From Sediminispirochaeta smaragdinae DSM 11293 (GTDB lineage: Bacteria; Spirochaetota; Spirochaetia; DSM-16054; Sediminispirochaetaceae), in assembly GCF_000143985.1 (NCBI RefSeq), contig NC_014364.1:3100001-3164000 (forward strand): a stretch of DNA of 64,000 nucleotides, read 5' to 3'. The position numbers and the translations under genes were made by a program. The notes beneath the pieces were generated by a model. It did no database searches. It was not told the DNA's origin and saw only the letters and a list, made by a program, of their open reading frames with translations. Shown one piece after another: positions 57,789 through 64,000 of the stretch (within the stretch, counting starts at the first letter, position 1; every line of letters starts with the position of its first letter).

Positions 57789-59216
57789 ATGAGCGATACC
57801 TCCGTTCAAACACCCCCGCAAAACGGGGCAGCAGGCAGTGCCGTAGAGATCATCTACGGTCTAAACGATCGTCCTTCCTTTTTGCAATCACTCTTCGCGG
57901 CACTGCAACACCTTCTTGCCATCTTTGTCAGTATTATTACCCCGCCGACCATCATCTGCGGTGTTTTGGGGCTGCCCATCCAGATGACCAGCTACATCAT
58001 TTCCATGGCCCTGGTCGTCTCTGGCATCGCAACCTTCATCCAGGCCAAGAAGTTCGGCCCTGTCGGGAGCGGACTTCTCTCCATACAGGGCACAAGCTTC
58101 ACCTTTCTCGGGACCATCATCGCCATCGGCATGGCGGTCAAGGGAGATGGCGGCAGCAACGAAGCCGCCCTTGCCACCATCTTCGGCATCTGCTTCTTCG
58201 GCAGTTTCATCGAAATGGTCTTTTCTCGATTTCTCAAGTTCCTCCAGAAAATCATTACCCCTCTGGTCAGCGGTATCATCGTCACCATGATCGGGCTCTC
58301 CCTGGTCAAGGTTGGGTTCACCGATATCGCAGGGGGATCGGCCGCGGTAGGAACCGACGCCTTTGGAAGCTGGCAGAACCTCGGTCTGGCTGCAATCGTT
58401 CTGGTAACCATCATCATCCTGAACCGCAGCAAAAACCAATGGCTTCGCATGGGAGCCATCGTTATCGGCCTTGCCGTCGGCTATGTCGTTGCGGCCTTCA
58501 TGGGGCGTATCGATTTTACCAAGCTCGACGGATTATCCCTGGTCAACGTGCCGATACCCTTCAAATACGGCTTTTTCAAATTTCGTTTCGACTATTTCAT
58601 CCCCATGGCGCTCCTCTACCTGATCACCACCGTGGAGTCCATCGGAGACCTCACCGCAACCAGTCTGGTATCAAATCAACCCATTGAGGGAAAACAGTAC
58701 ATTAAAACCATCAGCGGCGGGGTCCTCGGCGATGGAGTGAACTCCGCGATAGCGGCCCTGTTCAACAGCTTTCCCAATACCACCTTCAGTCAGAACAACG
58801 GCATCATCCAGCTTACCGGTGTGGCGAGTCGCTACATTGGCTACTTTATCGCCGCTCTGCTTGTCATATTCGGGGCCTTCCCCATCATCGGCGGAATCTT
58901 CAGCCTCATTCCCTCCCCTGTTCTCGGAGGAGCCACCATCATCATGTTCGGGACCGTTGCAGCCAGCGGCATCAAGCTGATCGGCACCAACGTCATCAAC
59001 CGTCGGGGGATCCTTATCATGGCCATAAGCTTCGGGCTCGGCCTCGGTGTGATCCTCGTTCCCGACGCCCTGGGGCACTTTCCTCCCCTGGCAAAAACCA
59101 TCTTCGGTTCGGCAATCACCACCGGCGGACTTTCCGCTATATTCCTCAACATCATTCTTCCCCGTTCCTACAAGGAGCAGAAGGTCCACGACGACCTTCG
59201 CACCGATATGACCTGA
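57789..59216 (+). CDS. NCS2-family xanthine/uric acid permease
   Basis: 475 residues, about 14 helices, of the UraA/XanQ/UapA branch. Segments include LFAALQHLLAIFVSIITPP, GSGLLSIQGTSFTFLGTI, ALLYLITTVESIGDLTATS, the NAT signature-like region SQNNGIIQLTGVASRYIG and GATIIMFGTVAASGIKLIG. Proton-coupled uptake of xanthine, urate or uracil is expected; linkage to the molybdenum hydroxylase favours xanthine. AAAAGGAG before the ATG at 57789 fixes the start. It is divergent from xdhA with overlapping regulatory signals. Confidence 0.92.
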   Translation: MSDTSVQTPPQNGAAGSAVEIIYGLNDRPSFLQSLFAALQHLLAIFVSIITPPTIICGVLGLPIQMTSYIISMALVVSGIATFIQAKKFGPVGSGLLSIQGTSFTFLGTIIAIGMAVKGDGGSNEAALATIFGICFFGSFIEMVFSRFLKFLQKIITPLVSGIIVTMIGLSLVKVGFTDIAGGSAAVGTDAFGSWQNLGLAAIVLVTIIILNRSKNQWLRMGAIVIGLAVGYVVAAFMGRIDFTKLDGLSLVNVPIPFKYGFFKFRFDYFIPMALLYLITTVESIGDLTATSLVSNQPIEGKQYIKTISGGVLGDGVNSAIAALFNSFPNTTFSQNNGIIQLTGVASRYIGYFIAALLVIFGAFPIIGGIFSLIPSPVLGGATIIMFGTVAASGIKLIGTNVINRRGILIMAISFGLGLGVILVPDALGHFPPLAKTIFGSAITTGGLSAIFLNIILPRSYKEQKVHDDLRTDMT

Positions 59217-59462
59217 TTTTTTTTGGGGGGCGCATCCCCTTCGGGGACCGCTCCTCCGCTGCAATTCCTCGCCCCGTCCGGGGCGGGAGCGGCAGACGGG
59301 CTCACTCCCGATCGCCCGCCGCTCCCTGCCGGGGCTGCGGGATTTCCGCTCCGTCCCTTGCGCTGATGCCCGACAGAATAGCGTCATCCTTAGGACCAGG
59401 GCCTCAGAGCCATTTGCAAAAAATTGTAATCCATGAGAAGATTGCGCAGAGTGTAAAGAAGA
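59217..59462. repeat. GC-rich, multiply hairpinned spacer after the xanthine permease gene
   Basis: No gene. It opens with a T run then G run (about 59219–59230). GTCCCCGA-type hairpins follow (ATCCCC/GGGGA about 59234–59246), then GCCCC/GGGGC (59271–59284) and a 9-bp stem GGGAGCGGC (59285–59293) with GCCGCTCCC (59318–59326). The composition is far more GC-rich than neighbouring spacers. It probably contains the permease terminator and may be a dispersed repeat. The last 60 bases are AT-rich and hold the clc promoter region. Confidence 0.5.
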
Positions 59463-61055
59463 ATGTCAGTAGCATCACGAAACATTACCGATAACGAAAG
59501 TATCCTGCCCACCTTAAACTTCTGGTACTCATTTCGGCCGGTACTCTTTGCAAAGAGTATCATAGTCGGCGTGGTAACCGGTTTCCTTGTCGTGGCCCTG
59601 CGCATCGGCCTCACCGCTGCCCATGATATACGAAAAAGCTTATACGAAGCATTGCCTGAGAAGCCCCTTCCTATTCAGTTGGGCTGGGTATTTCTTCTTG
59701 TTATAGCAGGTTTGCTCATAGGATATACGATAAAACGATACCCGCTCATTCGAGGAAGCGGTATTCCACAGGTGAAAGGGGCCCTTAACCGACAAATCCG
59801 CCTCTCCTGGTTCCCCGAACTCTTTTTGAAGTTTTTCGGAGGTATCGTCGGTATCGGTGCAGGGCTCTCCCTCGGAAGGGAAGGCCCCTGTGTGCAACTC
59901 GGTTCCTACGTAGGATTGAGTATGCTTCACCACTCAAAAACCCCCAATCTGGAACGTAAATATCTTATTACCAGCGGGGCTGCAGCAGGTTTGTCGGCTG
60001 CCTTCAACGCTCCCCTTGCCGGTGTCATCTTCGTCCTTGAAGAGATGCACAAAAGCTTTTCGCCGCTCTTGCTGGTCTGTTCCATGGCCTCGTCAACCGC
60101 TGCGGACTTTGTCGCAAGTCACTTCTTCGGACTCAGGCCCATTTTCGATTTCCACGCAATCAACGTCATTCCCCAGGAATACTTTCATTTTGCCATTATT
60201 CTGGGCATTGTCATCGCCTTTGTCGGCCATCTTTTTAAGAAGGCCCTCTACTTTTTTCAGGATTTCTACGTGAGGCTGCGTATCCCCGTGATATTGCGAC
60301 CGGTCCTGCCCCTTCTGCTCTCCGTGCTTCTGGGGCTCTACTGCTTCGATGTGACGGGAGGAGGACATCATTTAATCGAAAGCCTCTGCTACGATAACAA
60401 GACCCTCCTTTTCCTATCGGTTCTCCTGTGCCTCAAGTTTCTCTTCACCACACTATGTTACGGTTCGGGAAACCCCGGAGGTATCTTTTTACCCCTGCTG
60501 CTCATCGGCGCGCTGGTAGGACAGATATACGGGGGGCTTTTACAGGCCTTCGGTCTTATAGATTCTTCCCACAACATGAATTTCATGATTATGGGGATGG
60601 CGGCAAATTTTACCGCCATCGTTAGGGCCCCGGTAACAGGAGCAATCCTCATCCTTGAGATGAGTGGAAATTTTAATCACCTCCTCGGTCTGGTAGGTGT
60701 CTGCATGAGTACCTACCTTGTCGGCAGCTTCATAAAGTCAAGACCCGTATATGATGTGCTGCTTGACCGCCTCATACACCGAAATCCGGGAATTTTCGTC
60801 GGCAATGAGCGCCGTAAGGTTATCCTTGAAATTCCAGTCTCCATTGATTCCTTTCTGGAACATAAACAAGTGGCCCATATCGACTGGCCCGAGGGAACGG
60901 TGCTCATCGGCATCATGCGGGGCGAAAAAGAGTTCATCCCAAAACCGAAAACGGAGATCCTTCCCGGTGATCAGCTGTTGATTCTTGCTTCGGAAGAAGA
61001 TGCGGGAAAGGTCCAGATGTCTCTGATCGCCATGGGTGCTTCACCGGAGGATTGA
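59463..61055 (+). CDS. ClC-family chloride channel/transporter with C-terminal TrkA-C-like domain
   Basis: 530 residues. ClC membrane domain (about 28–430) with the three selectivity-filter motifs GSGIPQVKG, GREGPCVQLG (gating Glu present) and GNPGGIFLP, plus the later MGMAANFTAIVRAPVTGAIL. A soluble TrkA-C-like domain follows (about 450–527: VAHIDWPEGTVLIGIMRGEK, ILPGDQLLILAS), in place of CBS pairs. Chloride/proton exchange or chloride conductance across the inner membrane is expected, perhaps for pH or salt stress. Stands alone between the GC-rich spacer and tag. Confidence 0.93.
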   Translation: MSVASRNITDNESILPTLNFWYSFRPVLFAKSIIVGVVTGFLVVALRIGLTAAHDIRKSLYEALPEKPLPIQLGWVFLLVIAGLLIGYTIKRYPLIRGSGIPQVKGALNRQIRLSWFPELFLKFFGGIVGIGAGLSLGREGPCVQLGSYVGLSMLHHSKTPNLERKYLITSGAAAGLSAAFNAPLAGVIFVLEEMHKSFSPLLLVCSMASSTAADFVASHFFGLRPIFDFHAINVIPQEYFHFAIILGIVIAFVGHLFKKALYFFQDFYVRLRIPVILRPVLPLLLSVLLGLYCFDVTGGGHHLIESLCYDNKTLLFLSVLLCLKFLFTTLCYGSGNPGGIFLPLLLIGALVGQIYGGLLQAFGLIDSSHNMNFMIMGMAANFTAIVRAPVTGAILILEMSGNFNHLLGLVGVCMSTYLVGSFIKSRPVYDVLLDRLIHRNPGIFVGNERRKVILEIPVSIDSFLEHKQVAHIDWPEGTVLIGIMRGEKEFIPKPKTEILPGDQLLILASEEDAGKVQMSLIAMGASPED

Positions 61056-61121
61056 CGACCGTTATCGATGATTATCCGTACACCACTATCCTCCATCCAA
61101 GTGCGCAGGTATACTTAGCGC

Positions 61122-61706
61122 ATGAAAGAGCAAGCAGATAATCGCTGTCCCTGGTGCATGGGAAATGCCCTTATGCAAAGCTATCACGACACGGAATGGG
61201 GAGTTCCCCTCCATGATGAGAAGAAGCATTTTGAGTTTTTGCTCCTCGAAACCATGCAGGCGGGACTGAGTTGGCAGACCATCCTCAACAAGCGGGAGGC
61301 CTTTCGCAAAGCCTTTGCTGGATTTGACGTAGAGAAGGTTTCACGCTTCGGCGAAGAAGATACAGCAAGGCTGATGGATAATGCCGGAATCATCAGAAAC
61401 CGAAGAAAAATCGAAGCTGCAATCTCCAACGCATCGGCCTTTCTTCACATCAAAAAAGAATGGGGAAGTTTTGACCGCTACATCTGGTCCTTCACCGACG
61501 GTAAGGTGGTGGACCATCGGCTGACGACCATGGACCAGATGCCGGTACAAGATGAACTGGCGGAGAGGGTTTCTGCCGACCTAAAAAAGCGCGGCTTCAA
61601 ATTCGTAGGAGCAGTGACCATATATGCCCATCTTCAGGCCATCGGCGTTATCAACGACCATCTGACACATTGCTTCCGCTACAACGAGCTAAGGGAAAAA
61701 CCATAG
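61122..61706 (+). CDS. tag: DNA-3-methyladenine glycosylase I
   Basis: Base-excision repair enzyme removing 3-methyladenine. 194 residues: RCPWCMGNALMQSYHDTEWG with the zinc Cys and catalytic-pocket residues, the helix-hairpin-helix-like FEFLLLETMQAGLSWQTIL, GIIRNRRKIEAAISNA and FKFVGAVTIYAHLQAIGVIN, then the zinc ligands His and Cys in DHLTHCFRY. Normal length. No obvious ribosome binding site. Ends 16 bases from the convergent ADP-ribosylglycohydrolase-like gene. Confidence 0.95.
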   Translation: MKEQADNRCPWCMGNALMQSYHDTEWGVPLHDEKKHFEFLLLETMQAGLSWQTILNKREAFRKAFAGFDVEKVSRFGEEDTARLMDNAGIIRNRRKIEAAISNASAFLHIKKEWGSFDRYIWSFTDGKVVDHRLTTMDQMPVQDELAERVSADLKKRGFKFVGAVTIYAHLQAIGVINDHLTHCFRYNELREKP

Positions 61707-61722
61707 CGGCTCCCATAACAGC

Positions 61723-62610
61723 TCAAAGGGAAGCTATGCGGTCGACTGCATCATCGATGCGATCGGCGGCTGCCAGGGCTCCCGTCCAACGGACGGGGAT
61801 AGACGAGAAGCCGGAACGCGCGCCAAGGATCATTCCGGCAAGCAGGCCCCTGGCGGCAGAATCGCCCCCTGCTGCAACATTGGAAATCATCGCCTCTTCA
61901 TAGTCATCTGGATACGAAACAAGCAGGTGGATTGTCCCGGGAAGGGCTCGTTCGGCGCTGCACATCTGGCCGAAGCGGCCGATTACCGCAATTGTTTCCT
62001 CACCTGCGGTTTCCATACCGGCCTTTACCAGAGAGGGAAGAAGATCTCCGCTCTCCCAGACCTGCTCTTCCAGCACGCTTATGATGGCATCTTCCATGGG
62101 CTGATCTCCATGGAAAAGAAGACGGGAAAAAAATCGGGCGACATCCCGTACCAGGGGATGGTCGTGGGTCAGCGAAGCCTGGGAAGCCGCGGCATCCGCC
62201 AAAGCGGCCGGATCGGTAAAAAGCAGTGCAAGGGCGGCGGTCCGTCCGGCCCCGCCCAAGTCATCCATCGAGCTGGCCTTCCCGCCAGAGAGGGTATCTT
62301 TGCTGGCATGGTCCATATAGCCGTCATAGATGGCCATCTTCTCTTTCCAAAGCTGAAAAAAGGCCTCTTGGTCGTAACCGCCCTTATCGGCAATCGATTC
62401 AAGAAGCCACAGGGTTTGATCACCGTAATGGGTAAACTCACCCCGCTTTCTATTCGGATGAAAGGTTTTCACCAGCGGATCACTCAAGTCACGTGGCCGA
62501 CCGATCCGCTTGGCAATGGCATCGACATTGTAGATCCAATGGCTGCCGAGACTTAAAGAATCGGCTGCCAATGCCCCGTAGATGATTCCCTTACGTGTAT
62601 CATGTTTCAT
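61723..62610 (-). CDS. ADP-ribosylglycohydrolase/crystallin J1-family protein
   Basis: 295 residues, all-helical DraG-like fold. GALAADSLSLGSHWIYN at the N-terminus and FTHYGDQTLWLLESI follow the crystallin-J1-like subgroup, in which the metal-binding TDDT of true ADP-ribosylhydrolases becomes GDQT. The C-terminal GGDSAARGLLAGMILGA replaces GGDxDT. At least two of the usual metal-binding Asp residues are absent, so classical ADP-ribose hydrolysis is doubtful. Stands alone; a miniature-element end lies 57 bases upstream of its start. Confidence 0.85.
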   Translation of the reverse strand: MKHDTRKGIIYGALAADSLSLGSHWIYNVDAIAKRIGRPRDLSDPLVKTFHPNRKRGEFTHYGDQTLWLLESIADKGGYDQEAFFQLWKEKMAIYDGYMDHASKDTLSGGKASSMDDLGGAGRTAALALLFTDPAALADAAASQASLTHDHPLVRDVARFFSRLLFHGDQPMEDAIISVLEEQVWESGDLLPSLVKAGMETAGEETIAVIGRFGQMCSAERALPGTIHLLVSYPDDYEEAMISNVAAGGDSAARGLLAGMILGARSGFSSIPVRWTGALAAADRIDDAVDRIASL

Positions 62611-62666
62611 ACTTTCAAGGTAGTAATTACGGTGCCAAAAGGCAAATACAGGGGAAAGCGTAACAT

Positions 62667-62683
62667 CACCAGGATTCGGAACA
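62667..62683. mobile_element. Solo end of the 149-bp miniature element family
   Basis: CACCAGGATTCGGAACA matches the right-hand inverted repeat of copy 2 read in reverse and differs by two positions from copy 1. The preceding GGGGAAAGCGTAACAT also resembles the interior next to that end. The other end is missing, so this is a truncated copy. The rest of 62611–62902 holds nothing else I can support. Confidence 0.5.
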
Positions 62684-62902
62684 TTCCTTTTAACCGCTGA
62701 TAATGCATGAAACTATTGCTCGCCAATAAGTATTTGACCACGGCAATCACCATCAGGATCGTGTACCATGGATAATAGTGCCGTTACGGCATTCCTTTTG
62801 CCGATGCGATGGATTTCCAGTTGATAATGAATTGGGAAACCAATGGTTTTTTCTGTATTGTTGTTCGATGAAACAAAAAAAGAGCCTTGCTCAAGTTGTA
62901 TT

Positions 62903-63655
62903 TTATGTAGCTGTATCAGAAATGTCATGTACGTTTTCGGTATCTGCCAAAACTGCTTCCTCCAATTTACGGCGCGCACACACCAAATGTCCTATCATAT
63001 CATCACGGGCTCCGTTGCTATCTTTCGAAAGAATTTTATTGAAAATCGCCTCATGGGCCAGCAATGAGTCATAGGAATCAAATTCTCTTCTTATGGTATA
63101 TTGCTTTGACAATTCCAGGAGACTGAACAGAGAGCAATAGATACCCGTCAGTATTTCATTGTGTGCTGAGCGTACCAGAAGTGCATGAAATTCATGGGAG
63201 TATAACCGAAGCATCTCATAATCGGCATCCTTGATTTTAGCCTCTTTCAAAAGATCCCGCATCTTTTTCAGCGTCAAACGAATTTGTGTAATGTCTTCAC
63301 CTGTTCGTCGTATTGCCGCATAATAACAGGCCGTCGATTCCAGGGAAATACGTACCTCAAAAAGAGATAAAACACTTTGAGACTGTATTGATAAGCCGAA
63401 ACTGAGGTTTTCTATGATATGGGATATGTCGAGGTTATGTACATACAGCCCATCGTTAGGAACATTTTTTAAGATACCGATATATTCCAGAACCTTCAGG
63501 GCTTCCCGAACAGGGACCCTGCTGACGTTAAATTTTTCTGCCAGGCTTCGTTCGGAAGGGAATTTATCTCCTGCAGAATAAACTCCTGTTGCAATCAAAT
63601 CTTTTATGTGTTCGATAATATCTTTGTAATGACTACCACTTTTTTCATGGTGCAT
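62903..63655 (-). CDS. GntR-family (FadR/FCD subfamily) transcription regulator
   Basis: 250 residues. Winged helix at the N-terminus (YKDIIEHIKDLIATGVYSAG, FPSERSLAEKFNVSRVPVRE, ALKVLEYIGIL) and a helical FCD effector domain (about 85–235) with FEVRISLESTACYYAA, the metal-site type RLYSHEFHALLVRSAHN and HEAIFNKILSKD. FCD regulators usually sense sugar acids or similar carboxylates. The ATG at 63655 follows GGGAGG. A perfect palindrome TGGTATACCA lies about 50 bases upstream and would suit autoregulation. It is divergent from a truncated sugar permease gene, its likely former target. Confidence 0.92.
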   Translation of the reverse strand: MHHEKSGSHYKDIIEHIKDLIATGVYSAGDKFPSERSLAEKFNVSRVPVREALKVLEYIGILKNVPNDGLYVHNLDISHIIENLSFGLSIQSQSVLSLFEVRISLESTACYYAAIRRTGEDITQIRLTLKKMRDLLKEAKIKDADYEMLRLYSHEFHALLVRSAHNEILTGIYCSLFSLLELSKQYTIRREFDSYDSLLAHEAIFNKILSKDSNGARDDMIGHLVCARRKLEEAVLADTENVHDISDTAT

Positions 63656-63684
63656 TTTGCTACCTCCCAATTGTTAACACTATA

Positions 63685-63713
63685 TGGATGGCATCCATTA
63701 CACTGGTATACCA
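63685..63713. promoter_or_regulatory. Palindromic operators upstream of the GntR regulator
   Basis: TGGTATACCA (63704–63713) is a perfect palindrome of the kind bound by FadR-type GntR proteins, and TGGAT-GGC-ATCCA (63685–63697) is a second near-palindrome. TATAGTG on the minus strand (about 63678–63684) could be the gntR -10. The sites lie between the divergent gntR and permease fragment. Confidence 0.6.
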
Positions 63714-63723
63714 ATCAAATTGA

Positions 63724-64000
63724 ATTCATAAATGGAAAACTACTCCATTTATGACCCTGCTTCTTATTGCCGGATTACAAGCAATCCCCAAGGAACTATA
63801 TGAAGCAGTAAAGGTAGATGGAGCAGGAGCCGGTCGGACCTTTTTTTGCGTGACGCTTCCTCTGGTAAAAAATGCCCTTATGGTGGCCATGATTTTCCGT
63901 ACGCTTGATGCATTACGGGTTTTTGATCTTTTCCAAATAATCTTTGCCCAAAAACGTTTTTCCTTGGCTTCCTATACATATTATCAGCTGATTGATAGTA
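63724..64000 (+). pseudogene. 5'-truncated MalF-type sugar ABC transporter permease (continues past the window)
   Basis: An open frame with [20 protein letters not shown], then [15 protein letters not shown] and [13 protein letters not shown], is the C-terminal half of a MalF/UgpA-type permease, including the EAA-loop motif (EAV..DGA..G....LP). Immediately upstream is an in-frame TGA (63721–63723), and the region before it is the gntR promoter, so the first half of the protein (several helices) is absent. An ATG at 63751 could begin translation but would leave a non-functional fragment. The remainder runs beyond base 64000. A deletion or recombination joined gntR to the middle of the permease gene. 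Confidence 0.75.

Noticed and set aside
62713-62979. 88-residue minus-strand frame downstream of gntR
   Set aside because: Overlaps the gntR 3' end in another frame, no ribosome site and no recognisable domain; also overlaps no conserved feature.
1-64000. CRISPR arrays, phage genes or large insertion sequences
   Set aside because: No regularly spaced repeats, integrase, capsid or transposase sequences were found; only the miniature elements look mobile.

Overview
The window reads as chromosome of a free-living spirochaete, most like the Spirochaeta/Sediminispirochaeta group. The main evidence is a periplasmic-flagellar sheath gene (flaA) next to an amidase and a GerMN protein, a cheA–cheW(CheR-like)–cheX–cheY operon of the treponemal type, and CheX instead of CheZ. 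Coding density is high. Almost every gene has a purine-rich ribosome binding site, and many neighbours overlap by 4 bases.

Layout: (1) 1–7.6 kb holds housekeeping genes: an exported protein cut by the window edge, NlpC/P60, trmL, proC-serS, a decayed SH3-type exported protein, a small zinc ribbon, pncB and a NeuB-type nonulosonate synthase overlapping it. (2) 7.5–22 kb, minus strand, holds two chemotaxis operons separated by tRNA-Val. The first has cheR, cheB, cheD, cheX, three cheY, a receptor, a STAS protein, an HD-GYP regulator and a CheA with two Hpt domains plus a tandem MshEN-like motif. The second is cheA-cheW/R-cheX-cheY. (3) 22.1–25.2 kb encodes outer-membrane or exported proteins. 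(4) 25.2–38.6 kb, minus strand, is one long tightly packed run: receiver/HD-GYP protein, proA-proB, five overlapping genes for an unassigned sugar or nonulosonate-type glycan (radical SAM, glycosyltransferase, SpsF-like, SpsG-like/methyltransferase fusion, ATP-grasp), amidase, GerMN protein and flaA, the last with its own near-consensus promoter.

(5) 38.7–59.2 kb is a purine/molybdenum/selenium region. It contains yqeC, an XdhC-YqeB fusion, selD, yedF, a BtuCD-type importer, adenine deaminase, a D-aminoacylase-family amidohydrolase, two NCS2 purine permeases and a two-subunit molybdenum hydroxylase, with a sulfur-amino-acid cluster (rrf2, metA, O-acetylhomoserine sulfhydrylase, cysK) inserted. 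Together the genes suggest uptake and breakdown of purines through a molybdenum hydroxylase carrying a labile selenium cofactor. A direct repeat (TGTTG, 5 bases, TGTTG) lies at or near promoters for the purine transport and catabolism genes here and looks like an undescribed operator. (6) 59.2–64 kb has a GC-rich structured spacer, a ClC channel, tag, an ADP-ribosylglycohydrolase-like gene, a GntR regulator with a palindromic operator, and a sugar permease lacking its 5' half.

Two 149-bp elements with 20-bp terminal inverted repeats, plus a solo end, form a miniature element family. The strongest candidates for something new are the TGTTG direct-repeat regulon, the five-gene glycan cassette joined to proBA and amidase/flaA, and the CheA with MshEN-like motifs.
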